Notes under the pieces: generated by a model
Seen by the model: only the letters and a program-made list of their open reading frames with translations
What the model was told of the DNA's origin: nothing
Databases searched by the model: none
Made by a program: the position numbers and the translations under genes
NCBI GenBank assembly: GCA_002356455.1
Contig: AP017968.1
Location: forward strand, 2,480,001 to 2,544,000
Length of the DNA stretch: 64,000 nucleotides
Source: Fusobacterium varium
Lineage (GTDB): Bacteria; Fusobacteriota; Fusobacteriia; Fusobacteriales; Fusobacteriaceae
Reading direction: 5' to 3'
Part shown: piece by piece, positions 32,019 to 40,831 of the stretch
How positions within the stretch are numbered: the stretch's first letter is position 1
Layout: each line of letters begins with the position of its first letter

Positions 32019-32369
32019 ATGACAATCACTGAAGCAAGAGAAACACTTGAAGAAATAGAAAATTTTGAAATGGTTATAGATGATGTATTGAAATTTAAAA
32101 ATAATATGAAAAATTTTGAATCAATTTCTATTGAAGGAATTTGGGTTTTTAAAAAAGAGGATAAAGACAAAAGAGCAGAAATAGCAATATCAGAAAAAGA
32201 AGAAATAAAAATACTAAAACCTTTTATTAATGAGTATGAAAAATATTTACTGGAAAAGTATAACTCTAAAATAGAAGCACTAAAAAAAATCGGAATAGAA
32301 ATTGAAAGTAAATATATTAAAGAAAAAAAGATTAATAAAAAAAATCTATGTTTGGAGGACTTAAAATGA
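32019..32369 (+). CDS. 116-residue charged phage protein, unknown
   Basis: The ATG at 32019 follows GGAGGG; an earlier in-frame ATG lies in the previous gene. The product is helical and Glu/Lys rich with no motif. It ends in an ATGA overlap with the next gene. Confidence 0.65.
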   Translation: MTITEARETLEEIENFEMVIDDVLKFKNNMKNFESISIEGIWVFKKEDKDKRAEIAISEKEEIKILKPFINEYEKYLLEKYNSKIEALKKIGIEIESKYIKEKKINKKNLCLEDLK

Positions 32370-32548
32370 CAGTAAGACATTTAATAGAAGTATTACAAAA
32401 ATTTGATGAAAATGAAAAAGTTTATATAAGAATGAAGGATAATTTTGGCGAAAGCCATTATATAGAAATAGATGCTTGTGTTGGTATAGATATATTTCAT
32501 AGACCTGAAAAAGGTACAATAATTGACTTAACAGACTGTTGTTATTAG
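32366..32548 (+). CDS. 60-residue phage protein, unknown
   Basis: TGGAGGA precedes the ATG that overlaps the previous stop (ATGA). A helix-strand-strand pattern with a C-C near the end. Small proteins of this pattern are frequent in phage early regions; no function assigned. Confidence 0.6.
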   Translation: MTVRHLIEVLQKFDENEKVYIRMKDNFGESHYIEIDACVGIDIFHRPEKGTIIDLTDCCY

Positions 32549-32566
32549 AAAAAAGGAGAATCAAAA

Positions 32567-32869
32567 ATGGAAAATTTTAGAAAGATAAATGGATATAAAG
32601 AATATTTCGAACAATTTTGTAAAAAACTGCTTTATTTTGGTCACTATAAAAATTTTACTCTTATGGCAACTATAGAATTTGATGATAAAACATTAATCAG
32701 TGTTGGTAATATGAGTCCACATGATGAATTAAGCCAAGCTGAAATAGATGAGATCATGAAAGAATTGGGATTCGAAAATATAAAATATAAAACTTGGGAT
32801 TTTAAACGATTATTTAGAAATAAAACTAAGTATTTTGAGTTTATCCCTTCTGATAAAGGAAGTAACTAA
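32567..32869 (+). CDS. 100-residue phage protein, unknown
   Basis: AAGGAG precedes the ATG. The sequence is aromatic-rich, with alternating helix and strand and no signal or span. Nothing recognised. Confidence 0.6.
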   Translation: MENFRKINGYKEYFEQFCKKLLYFGHYKNFTLMATIEFDDKTLISVGNMSPHDELSQAEIDEIMKELGFENIKYKTWDFKRLFRNKTKYFEFIPSDKGSN

Positions 32870-32870
32870 A

Positions 32871-33125
32871 ATGTTAATAAAAATAAATGAAAAAGTAGTC
32901 TTTATAGAATGTAAAGCAAGTGATCCACAACTATATAATATACTCCTTGCTATTAAAGAGAGTGTTAATATCTCATATGATTTGTGTATTTCGGAAAAGT
33001 CTTGGGAAGAACTTACATTATATCAAAAATCAGATATTTTTATAAAAGCTTTAAATGCTATATTTGGTTTTGTTAAATTATTTGAAAAGAAAAATATAGA
33101 TTCAAAAAATTTATGCCAATTTTAA
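32871..33125 (+). CDS. 84-residue phage protein, unknown
   Basis: The ATG at 32871 stands one base after the previous stop, with AAGGAAG 9 bases before; the longer frame from 32835 lies inside the previous gene. Mixed helix/strand; no motif. Confidence 0.55.
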   Translation: MLIKINEKVVFIECKASDPQLYNILLAIKESVNISYDLCISEKSWEELTLYQKSDIFIKALNAIFGFVKLFEKKNIDSKNLCQF

Positions 33126-33145
33126 TTAAATATAAGGAGGAAACT

Positions 33146-33247
33146 ATGAGTAATAATATAATAAGAAAAGCTGATGCAACTTTAGAAGATCAAGAAAAAA
33201 TCCTTAGTTTGCTTCTTAGTATGGCAAATGAGGAAATAAGTGAATAA
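33146..33247 (+). CDS. 33-residue frame upstream of the integrase
   Basis: AAGGAGG precedes the ATG by a normal gap, and the stop overlaps the integrase GTG start by eight bases. The peptide is short, helical and acidic. Its main role may be to couple integrase translation to its own. Confidence 0.55.
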   Translation: MSNNIIRKADATLEDQEKILSLLLSMANEEISE

Positions 33248-34631
33248 TGTAGCTATTTATTGTAGAGAAAGCACAGAGAAGCAAAATATTGATACACTTG
33301 TTTCTCTGTGTGAAAAAGAAGCCAAAAAACTTGGATATAGCAATTATAAAATATATAAAGATGTAAAATCTGGATATTCCAAAGATAGAGAAGAATATAC
33401 AAAATTAAAAGAAGATATAAAAGATGAAAAAATTAATGTAGTAATCTTATATGAAAGTTCCAGAATTACTAGAGATGAAATTGAACATCATATGTTTTAT
33501 GCTTTATTAAAATTATATAACGTTAAAGTTTATACCTTAAATCATGGTTGGATAGATCTTACAAATGAAGATGATTGTTTTTTAGCTGGACTTTTAAATC
33601 TTTTAGATGCAAGAGAAGGAAGAAAAACAGCTAAAAGAGTAAAAGACAGAATGGAAGAAATGGCAAAAAATGGTTTTTGGACTGGTGGTCCTGCTCCATT
33701 TGGTTATAAATTAGTAGATAAAAAATTAATAATAGAACCCGAAGAAGCTGAGAAAGTAAAAGAAATATTTAGATTATTTTTAGAAGGAAAGACAAGATTT
33801 TATCTATCTGCATTATTTGGATTTGAATGTAAAAGAGTAATGAGAATGCTTGTAAATCCTGTTTATAATGGAAAATTAAAATTCAGGCAGATTGAATTTA
33901 AAAATAAAAAAAGAATTGAACATAAACAATTTGATATTTTACCTGGAATTCATGAACCAATAATAGATGATTACACTTTTAAATTAGTCCAAGATAAAGT
34001 TAAAAATATAAAAAGAGAAACTAATAAAGAAAGCTATATATTTAAAGATCTCTTAATTTGTACTTGTGGTGAAAAAATGTATCTTCATAAAAAAAAATAT
34101 TTTTATAAAAGAGATACTCCTACAATTACCAATGTTTATATATGTAATAGTAAAGATAGAAAAATAAGAAATTGTTCTCTTTCAATCATTCATGAAAATG
34201 AACTTTTTGTAAATGTTATTGAATCTTTAGAGGAATTAATTCTTTCTTTTAATGTAGATGATATAGATACAAATAAAAATGACTTTGAAAAGCAATTAAA
34301 ATACTATAAAAAAGAACTCTCTTCTCTTTCTGTAAAAGAAGAAGTTTTAGCAAGGCAGCTGATGAACGGAAAACTATCTGAGAACTTATATGAAAAATTT
34401 ATAGTTGAACTATCTGAAAATAAAGAATTTATAGAAAATAAAATAAATTCTTTAACAAAGGTAATCAATTCACAAGAAGCTAAAAAAAATAATAAAACAA
34501 TTTTAAAAAAATATTTCAATAAAATAAAAAAAGAAAAGGATCCAGAAAAGCTTAATGCCTTTTTTAAATTAATAATAGATTCAATCGAATTTATAAATGA
34601 CTATAGATTTTATATTCATTTAAAATTCTAA
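33240..34631 (+). CDS. int: Large serine recombinase, phage integrase
   Basis: A 463-residue recombinase. The catalytic domain (1-140) holds the Y-C-R-E-S-T motif with Ser 10. The recombinase domain (about 150-250) contains G-F-W-T-G-G-P-A-P-F-G-Y. A zinc ribbon with C-x-C and C...C pairs lies at about 275-320, followed by a long coiled coil (340-430). Such enzymes integrate the phage between short attB/attP sites and need a directionality factor for excision. The start is a GTG overlapping the previous frame. Confidence 0.93.
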   Translation: MNNVAIYCRESTEKQNIDTLVSLCEKEAKKLGYSNYKIYKDVKSGYSKDREEYTKLKEDIKDEKINVVILYESSRITRDEIEHHMFYALLKLYNVKVYTLNHGWIDLTNEDDCFLAGLLNLLDAREGRKTAKRVKDRMEEMAKNGFWTGGPAPFGYKLVDKKLIIEPEEAEKVKEIFRLFLEGKTRFYLSALFGFECKRVMRMLVNPVYNGKLKFRQIEFKNKKRIEHKQFDILPGIHEPIIDDYTFKLVQDKVKNIKRETNKESYIFKDLLICTCGEKMYLHKKKYFYKRDTPTITNVYICNSKDRKIRNCSLSIIHENELFVNVIESLEELILSFNVDDIDTNKNDFEKQLKYYKKELSSLSVKEEVLARQLMNGKLSENLYEKFIVELSENKEFIENKINSLTKVINSQEAKKNNKTILKKYFNKIKKEKDPEKLNAFFKLIIDSIEFINDYRFYIHLKF

Positions 34632-34643
34632 CTGGAGGTAAGC

Positions 34644-35219
34644 ATGACTTCTATTTTAAAAAACAAAGTTAATAAAAAATACTCTATAGGTAAATTAGAA
34701 AAATTATTAACCAAAAACATTTTTTTATATTTTGCTGATAATAATTCATTGGAAATACCCCCACTTTATAATATTTCATATTTTATTGATATTGACTATA
34801 TTGAATATACAGTCAAAGACTTTAAAAAAGATTATCCTCTCTATAGTAATTATAAAGAAATAGATACTGTCTTTAATATATTCAAACAAGGGTATTCTTT
34901 ACATAGATATTTTATTTTAAAAAATATACATAGTGTTTTTGTTAGAAATTTAAAAGCTGGATTTATTTATAATTCTAAGGTTACTAACTTAAAAAATGCT
35001 ATTAATGATTTTATTATAGAATATGATATCTCAAATTTCAAAGTAGAATTTTATAAAGAACACATAGAATTATATGGTAACAAGGAGCTCCTTGAAGCTT
35101 TTAAAAACACTTTCAATCTCCAAGAAGATATTTATTATGAGAAATATAAGAGTAGCTGGCATTTAGCTTTTAGTGGATTATTAGCTGATTATATTATGTA
35201 TAAAGAAAAAAAAGGATGA
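34644..35219 (+). CDS. 191-residue protein behind the integrase, unknown
   Basis: GGAGG precedes the ATG, 12 bases after the integrase stop, and a terminator follows, so it ends the early operon. Aromatic/Lys-rich with no recognised motif. In serine-integrase phages an adjacent gene sometimes is the directionality factor, which makes it a candidate; a host gene is less likely because of the tight spacing. Confidence 0.6.
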   Translation: MTSILKNKVNKKYSIGKLEKLLTKNIFLYFADNNSLEIPPLYNISYFIDIDYIEYTVKDFKKDYPLYSNYKEIDTVFNIFKQGYSLHRYFILKNIHSVFVRNLKAGFIYNSKVTNLKNAINDFIIEYDISNFKVEFYKEHIELYGNKELLEAFKNTFNLQEDIYYEKYKSSWHLAFSGLLADYIMYKEKKG

Positions 35220-35238
35220 TTTTTCATCCTCTTTTTTT
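35213..35238. terminator. Convergent terminator at the prophage right end
   Basis: AGGATGA and TCATCCT (35213-35230) pair around a short T loop, with an A-run before and T-run after. It separates the rightward early operon from the leftward host methyltransferase genes. Confidence 0.8.
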
Positions 35239-35281
35239 ATTATCTAAATATTCATCTTTTCATTTTTTAAATTAGTTTTTT

Positions 35282-35926
35282 TCATACTTTTTCTCTTTGC
35301 TTATAATAAAGACCAACACCATCTCCAAAAGGGAGAAGTACGAACCTACCTTCTCTCTCATAAAGATAATCAATAAAACTATCTAACCTTTTTACAATAG
35401 TCTTAAATCTCTTTGGATATTCTTTATACAAATATCCTCTAAACATTATATTATCAATAAATACTATCCCGCCTTCATTCAATAGCTTATAAGAATCTTC
35501 AAAAAAATCCATATAATGACCTTTTGAAGCATCTATAAATATAAAGTCAAATTTATCATTTATTTTTTTTACTTCTTCTAAAGCATCTCCTTTAATTGAA
35601 ATAATATTATTCAATCCAGATTTTTTAAAGTTTTCCTGTGCAAGATTGTATCTTTCTTCATCTATTTCAATAGTATACAATTTTCCATTATTTTCTTTTA
35701 TCTCTTTAGCCATAAGTATCCCTGAATAACCAATAGCAGTTCCTATTTCTAGAATATTTTTAGTTTTATAGGTTTTTACCAAAAATTTTAAATATTCAGC
35801 AACCTCTTTTGTTACAATTGGAATATTATATTCATGAGCATATTTCTCCATTTCAAGTATCAACTTATCTTTTTCAATGATTTTTCCTACTATATATCCA
35901 TTGGCTTCCTTTAATTCTTCTAACAT
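35282..35926 (-). CDS. SAM-dependent O-methyltransferase (TrmR-like)
   Basis: A 214-residue class I methyltransferase. Motif I is I-L-E-I-G-T-A-I-G-Y-S near 58-68, then F-I-F-I-D-A-S-K-G-H-Y near 128-138, and E-G-G-I-V-F-I-D-N-I near 151-160. The pattern is that of the catechol-type family 3, which in bacteria includes the tRNA hydroxyuridine methyltransferase TrmR (YrrM). Substrate not proven. It follows rsmB by 3 bases. Confidence 0.85.
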   Translation of the reverse strand: MLEELKEANGYIVGKIIEKDKLILEMEKYAHEYNIPIVTKEVAEYLKFLVKTYKTKNILEIGTAIGYSGILMAKEIKENNGKLYTIEIDEERYNLAQENFKKSGLNNIISIKGDALEEVKKINDKFDFIFIDASKGHYMDFFEDSYKLLNEGGIVFIDNIMFRGYLYKEYPKRFKTIVKRLDSFIDYLYEREGRFVLLPFGDGVGLYYKQREKV

Positions 35927-35929
35927 TTT

Positions 35930-37228
35930 TTACCTCTTTTTTCTGATTTTTGCAATATAAAATCCATCTAGAATATCTTCATTATAATCTATTGTAAATC
36001 CACCAGCTTCATCATAAGTTCCCTTTACATTTTCTGGTATATATATTTCTGCTGTTTCAAATTCTGGATATTTTTTCAAAAATTTCTTTATATTTTCTGT
36101 ATTTTCTTCTTTTAAAATAGTACAAGTACTATATACCAACTCCCCATCATCTTTAAGAACTTGTGAAGCTGACTCAAGTATTTCAAATTGTAATTCTGAT
36201 AATAATTCTATATTTTCGGCAGTTTTATTGTATATAGCTTCAGGTTTTTTTCTAAGCACACCATAACCGCTGCATGGAGCATCTACTAATATTTTATCAA
36301 ACTTTTTCCCCTGCTGATTTAATTTCCTTGCATCCATTTTTATAGGTTTAACTATATCTATTCCCAATTTTTTACAATTTTCTTCTATTAGTTTTAATTT
36401 ATGAGGATAAATATCCAAAGCTAAAAGCTCTCCTTTATTTCCCATCAATTCACCAAGTACTGCTGTCTTTCCTCCAGGAGCACTGCAAGTATCTAAAACT
36501 AAATCTTGTTCCTTTGGATTTAAATTTTTAGCTGAAAGATAAGATGAGGCATCCTGTACTATTATTTTACCCTCTTTAAATTCATTGCTATATAGTAATA
36601 TTCCTGAATCCACATAATATACTGTATCTACTTTTTTTATTATTTCTATCTCTTTAGTTGAAAGCAACTCTTCAAACTCTTTTTCACTATACTTTAATGT
36701 ATTTACTCTAAAACTTATATAAGGTATTTTTTTTAATGATTCTAAAAATAATTCTCCTTCTTCTCCATATTCATCTTTTATTTTTTCATAAAACCATCTT
36801 GGATATGATAAAAGAATATCTGCTTTATCCATTTCTCTTAACTCTTTTATATCATCTTCCATTTCTCTCAAGTATCCTCTTAATACTCCATTTACAAATT
36901 TCCCAACTGGCACACCAAATTTTTTCTTGGCCAGTTCAGAGGCTTCCCATACTACTCCTTTATCATCACTCTTCATAAAAGTAATCTGATATATAGATAT
37001 TCTCAGAAGATTTCTTATCCAATCTTTTTTTATTGAACTTACCCTTTTATTTATTTCATAATCTAAAAATATTTTTTTCCTTATTACACCATAAAAAAGT
37101 TCTGTTATAAAGCCTCTTTCTTTTTTATTTAGAGTATTTTCTCTAAAGTAATCATTTAAAGCTATATTGGAATACTTTCCATTTTCAACTTCTTGTATAA
37201 GCCCAATGGCTCTTTGCTTTACATTCAC
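35930..37228 (-). CDS. rsmB: 16S rRNA cytosine-967 C5-methyltransferase
   Basis: A 432-residue protein with an N-terminal NusB-like domain (about 1-130) and a C-terminal Rossmann domain. Marks are D-T-C-S-A-P-G-G-K-T near 244, D-A-P-C-S-G-Y-G near 315, and the catalytic Cys in Y-S-T-C near 368. RsmB methylates 16S rRNA in the small subunit. First gene of a leftward pair with the O-methyltransferase. Confidence 0.93.
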   Translation of the reverse strand: MNVKQRAIGLIQEVENGKYSNIALNDYFRENTLNKKERGFITELFYGVIRKKIFLDYEINKRVSSIKKDWIRNLLRISIYQITFMKSDDKGVVWEASELAKKKFGVPVGKFVNGVLRGYLREMEDDIKELREMDKADILLSYPRWFYEKIKDEYGEEGELFLESLKKIPYISFRVNTLKYSEKEFEELLSTKEIEIIKKVDTVYYVDSGILLYSNEFKEGKIIVQDASSYLSAKNLNPKEQDLVLDTCSAPGGKTAVLGELMGNKGELLALDIYPHKLKLIEENCKKLGIDIVKPIKMDARKLNQQGKKFDKILVDAPCSGYGVLRKKPEAIYNKTAENIELLSELQFEILESASQVLKDDGELVYSTCTILKEENTENIKKFLKKYPEFETAEIYIPENVKGTYDEAGGFTIDYNEDILDGFYIAKIRKKR

Positions 37229-37395
37229 TTTTATCCTCCTAAAATCTCTCTATCTTAATTATTATACAATATTTACAGTATAATTAAAAGTTTTCTGTTC
37301 AGAAATTAAATTTTTTTATAAACAAATATTGCGTTTTTTCTGAGAAAATGCTACCCTTATATGTGTAACAAAATTTTTAGAAATGGAGGTGGAAT

Positions 37396-38730
37396 ATGGA
37401 AAATGTTTTGTTTTTCCTAAAAAATAATCAATTAGCAAAATTGAAAGAATCACTTATGGAAGAAAACCCAGTAGATATTGCAGAACTTCTTGAAGATCTT
37501 ACTAAAGAACAAAGCCTTAAAATATTTAGAATTCTTCCTAAAGATACTTCAGCAGAAGTATTTTCATATCTTTCTTCAGAGAAACAACAGGAAATTGTTG
37601 AAAATATAACAGATGAAGAAATACGTCATATAATTGATGAAATGTTTATTGATGACACTGTAGACTTCATTGAAGAAATGCCTGCAAATATTGTAGATAA
37701 AATATTGCAGAATACTTCTCCAGACACCAGAAAATTAATCAACCAGTTTCTAAAATACCCTGAAAACAGTGCTGGTAGTGTAATGACAGTGGAATATGTT
37801 TCTCTAAAGAGCGATATGAATATTGGACAGGCTTTAAATCACATAAAAAAAGTAGGTATTGATAATGAGACCATTGATATATGCTATATTATTGACAATC
37901 AAAGAAAGCTTGTTGGATTTATTTCACTAAAAAGTCTTATTTTTTTAGATGATATCCTTCCTTTGGTTGATGCAATGGAAACTAATGTTATTAGTGCTGT
38001 TACTACTGATGATCAGGAATTTATTGCTTCTCAATTCAGAAAATATGACCTTACATCTATGCCAGTAGTTGATAATGAAGGAAGACTTGTTGGTATTATT
38101 ACTATTGATGATGTGGTAGATGTCATTGATCAAGAAAATACAGAAGATTTTCAAAAGATGGCTGCTATGAACCCATCAGATGAAGAATATCTGAAAGAAT
38201 CTGTATTTTCTCTTGCAAAACATAGAATTATATGGCTTTTGGTGCTTATGATTTCTGCCACTGCTACTGGTACTATCATAAGAAGATATGAAGAAGTACT
38301 TCAATCTGTTGTTATTCTAGCTGCATTTATTCCCATGTTAATGGATACTGGAGGAAATGCAGGTTCACAATCTTCTACTTTAATTATCAGAGGAATAGCT
38401 CTTGGAGAAATACAAATTAAAGATGTTGGAAAAATACTTTGGAAAGAATTTAGAGTAAGTTTGATAGTTGGAGTCACTCTAGCTGCTGTTAATTTTTTGA
38501 GAATATATTTTATAGACAGAGCTGGTCTTACTATTTCATTAGTGGTGTGTGCAAGCTTGTTATTCACAGTTGTAATAGCTAAAGTTGTTGGAGGAGTCCT
38601 TCCGCTGATGGCAAAAGCATTTAAACTTGATCCTGCTATTATGGCAAGTCCATTGATCACTACAATAGTAGATGCTTGTGCATTAGTAGTTTATTTTGGA
38701 TTATCAACTCATTTTTTAAATCTTGCATAA
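37396..38730 (+). CDS. mgtE: Magnesium transporter MgtE
   Basis: A 444-residue channel with the MgtE N-terminal helical domain (about 15-120), two CBS domains (about 135-250), a connecting helix and five membrane helices (about 280-440) containing the conserved G-G-N-A-G-S-Q segment. The cytosolic domains sense magnesium and close the pore. GGAGG precedes the start. The 167-base upstream spacer shows no M-box-like structure. Confidence 0.95.
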   Translation: MENVLFFLKNNQLAKLKESLMEENPVDIAELLEDLTKEQSLKIFRILPKDTSAEVFSYLSSEKQQEIVENITDEEIRHIIDEMFIDDTVDFIEEMPANIVDKILQNTSPDTRKLINQFLKYPENSAGSVMTVEYVSLKSDMNIGQALNHIKKVGIDNETIDICYIIDNQRKLVGFISLKSLIFLDDILPLVDAMETNVISAVTTDDQEFIASQFRKYDLTSMPVVDNEGRLVGIITIDDVVDVIDQENTEDFQKMAAMNPSDEEYLKESVFSLAKHRIIWLLVLMISATATGTIIRRYEEVLQSVVILAAFIPMLMDTGGNAGSQSSTLIIRGIALGEIQIKDVGKILWKEFRVSLIVGVTLAAVNFLRIYFIDRAGLTISLVVCASLLFTVVIAKVVGGVLPLMAKAFKLDPAIMASPLITTIVDACALVVYFGLSTHFLNLA

Positions 38731-38764
38731 TATGTTTATAATTATAAAGTTGTGAAATAGATTA

Positions 38765-38810
38765 AGTTTTAGAATTTTTTTATCTTTTAAAATTCTAAAA
38801 CTTTTTTTAT
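38765..38810 (+). terminator. Intrinsic terminator after mgtE
   Basis: AGTTTTAGAATTTT (38765-38778) and AAAATTCTAAAACT (38789-38802) form a 14-bp stem followed by a long T-rich run. Confidence 0.85.
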
Positions 38811-38817
38811 TTTTATA

Positions 38818-38877
38818 TTGACACGAAAAATGATTTATGGTATATAATTATTAGCCACATAAGTTATAGAGTGCTAA
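38818..38877 (+). promoter_or_regulatory. htpG promoter with CIRCE-like operator
   Basis: TTGACA at 38818 and TATATA at 38841 (17-base spacer; TATAAT is also present at 38843) form the promoter. TTAGCCACA at 38851 and GAGTGCTAA at 38869, separated by 9 bases, have the layout of the HrcA operator CIRCE. The right arm is perfect and the left keeps only TTAGC. Confidence 0.65.
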
Positions 38878-38894
38878 AAGGAGGATTTTTAAAT

Positions 38895-40715
38895 ATGAGA
38901 AAAGAATCAAAAGTGTTTCAAGCAGAAACAAAAGAATTACTTAACTTAATGATAAATTCTATCTATACAAATAAAGAAATATTTTTAAGAGAACTTATAT
39001 CAAATGCAAGTGATGCAATTGACAAATTAAAATTTAACTCTCTTACTGACAGCGAAATATTAGGCGATGACAAAGATTTCAAAATAACATTATCTGTGGA
39101 TAAAGACAAAAAAGAATTAACAATAACAGACAATGGTATAGGAATGACTTATGACGAAGTAGCAGAAAATATTGGAACGATTGCCAAATCAGGTTCTAAA
39201 GCTTTTAAAGAAAAATTAGAAAATACTTCAAAAGATGAAATAGATATTATTGGTCAATTTGGAGTAGGATTCTATTCAGGATTTATGGCTGCAGATACTA
39301 TCACTCTTACTACTAAATCTCCTTATTCTGATAAGGGAGTAAAATGGGTATCTTCTGGAGATGGTTCTTATGAAATTGAAGAAATTGAAATTGAAAAAAG
39401 AGGAACTTCTATAACTCTATCTATTAAATCTGGTGAAGAATATGATAGTTTTCTTGAAGATTGGAAAATCAAAGATCTTGTAAAAAAATATTCTGATTAT
39501 GTAAGATACCCAATCTATTTTAATGATGAAATAATTAATTCCACAAAGCCTATATGGAAAACTGATAAGTCAACTTTAAAGGATGAAGATTATAATGAAT
39601 TTTATAAATCTAATTTCCATGACTGGGAAGATCCTATGATGCATTTTCACCTAAAAATACAAGGAAATATTGAATATACTTCACTTTTATATGTCCCTAA
39701 AAAAGCTCCTATAGATTTTTATACAAAAGATTACAAAAAAGGACTTCAGCTTTATACTAAAAATGTATTTATAATGGATAAGTGTGATGAATTAATTCCA
39801 GAATATTTTAGTTTTATCAAAGGTCTTGTAGATTGCGACAATCTTTCACTTAATATATCAAGAGAGATTTTACAGCAAAATAGCGAACTTCAAGCTATCT
39901 CTAGAAACCTTGAAAAGAAAATAATAAGTGAATTTGAAAAACTTTTAAAAACTGATAGAGACAAATATATAGAATTCTGGGAAGCCTTTGGAAGAAATAT
40001 AAAATTTGGTGTCCATGATATGTTCGGAATGAATAAAGATAAACTTCAAAATCTTCTTATCTTCAGAAGTTCTCTTGATGAAAAGTATGTTACATTGAAA
40101 GAATATACAGAACGTATGGATGACAGAAAAGAAATTCTTTATGTAGTAGGAGAAGATTTAGCTACTGTTACTTCTCTTCCTAAAATGGAAGCACTAAAAG
40201 AAAAAGGAATGGAAGTTCTTTTGCTTACAGATAAAATAGATGAATTTGCTTTAAAAACTATGATGGAATATGATGGTAAATCATTTAAATCTATCAATGA
40301 TTCAGATTTCAAAATTGATGACAGCAAAGAAAAAGAAGAAGAAATAAAAAAACTTTCAGAAGAAAATAAAACACTTCTTGATAAAATAAAAGAGGTACTG
40401 TCAGATAAAATAGTTGATGTTGAACTTAGTAATGATCTAGGGAAAGCTGCTTCTTCTCTTCTGGCAAAAGGAAGTGTTTCTTTGGAAATGGAAAAAGTTC
40501 TTTCTCAAATACCTGGAAATGAAGGAGTAAAAGCTGAAAAAATACTTGCTTTAAACCCTGAACATCCTGTATTTAAAAAGCTTCAAAATTCTGAGAATAC
40601 AGAAACTTTTAATGATCTTCTTGATGTATTATATACTGAAGCATTAATTTTAGAGGGATTCCAAATAGAAAATCCTGTAGATTTCATCAAAAAATTAAAT
40701 AATCTTATTAAATAA
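38895..40715 (+). CDS. htpG: Hsp90-family chaperone HtpG
   Basis: A 606-residue protein; ATG 38895 has AAGGAGG in front. The GHKL ATPase N-domain has E-L-I-S-N-A-S-D-A near 33-41, T-D-N-G-I-G-M near 80-86, and G-Q-F-G-V-G-F-Y near 117-124. The middle domain carries the S-R-E-I-L-Q-Q-N catalytic loop near 322-329. The C-terminal dimer domain completes it. It stabilises client proteins in the cytosol. The operator-like element suggests heat-shock control. Confidence 0.96.
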   Translation: MRKESKVFQAETKELLNLMINSIYTNKEIFLRELISNASDAIDKLKFNSLTDSEILGDDKDFKITLSVDKDKKELTITDNGIGMTYDEVAENIGTIAKSGSKAFKEKLENTSKDEIDIIGQFGVGFYSGFMAADTITLTTKSPYSDKGVKWVSSGDGSYEIEEIEIEKRGTSITLSIKSGEEYDSFLEDWKIKDLVKKYSDYVRYPIYFNDEIINSTKPIWKTDKSTLKDEDYNEFYKSNFHDWEDPMMHFHLKIQGNIEYTSLLYVPKKAPIDFYTKDYKKGLQLYTKNVFIMDKCDELIPEYFSFIKGLVDCDNLSLNISREILQQNSELQAISRNLEKKIISEFEKLLKTDRDKYIEFWEAFGRNIKFGVHDMFGMNKDKLQNLLIFRSSLDEKYVTLKEYTERMDDRKEILYVVGEDLATVTSLPKMEALKEKGMEVLLLTDKIDEFALKTMMEYDGKSFKSINDSDFKIDDSKEKEEEIKKLSEENKTLLDKIKEVLSDKIVDVELSNDLGKAASSLLAKGSVSLEMEKVLSQIPGNEGVKAEKILALNPEHPVFKKLQNSENTETFNDLLDVLYTEALILEGFQIENPVDFIKKLNNLIK

Positions 40716-40733
40716 TATTGAAGAATTTTAGTT

Positions 40734-40780
40734 AGAGGAGAACAACTTATGTATTTAAGTTATTCTCCTCTATTATTTTT
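40734..40780 (+). terminator. Terminator after htpG
   Basis: AGAGGAGAA pairs with TTCTCCTCT (arms at 40734-40742 and 40763-40771) with a partly paired loop, followed by a T-rich run. Confidence 0.8.
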
Positions 40781-40831
40781 TTAAAAAACATTGTATAATT
40801 AATTAAAAACTATATCTCAAGGTGGGTTAAA

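Larger units (their letters stand above)
1..35250. mobile_element. Prophage (left end outside window)
   Basis: Contiguous phage genes fill this interval: terminase, portal, capsid and tail genes leftward, a repressor/operator block in the middle, and early genes with a large serine recombinase rightward. The right boundary is inferred to lie between the integrase (ends 34631) and the convergent terminator at 35213-35238, because the next genes are ordinary host genes. No left boundary or lysis genes are visible, so the element very likely continues to the left. The head is Mu-like, the tail is siphovirus-like (tape measure and tube but no sheath), and integration is by a serine integrase, giving a mosaic temperate siphovirus. 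Attachment sites were not identified because the other junction is missing. Confidence 0.9.

Noticed and set aside
1-35250. CRISPR array or Mu-type transposition genes
   Set aside because: No regularly spaced repeats with unique spacers were seen, and despite the Mu-like head genes no MuA/MuB-like gene is present; a serine integrase is.
37229-37395. M-box magnesium riboswitch before mgtE
   Set aside because: The spacer is short and shows neither the conserved stems nor a terminator/antiterminator pair.
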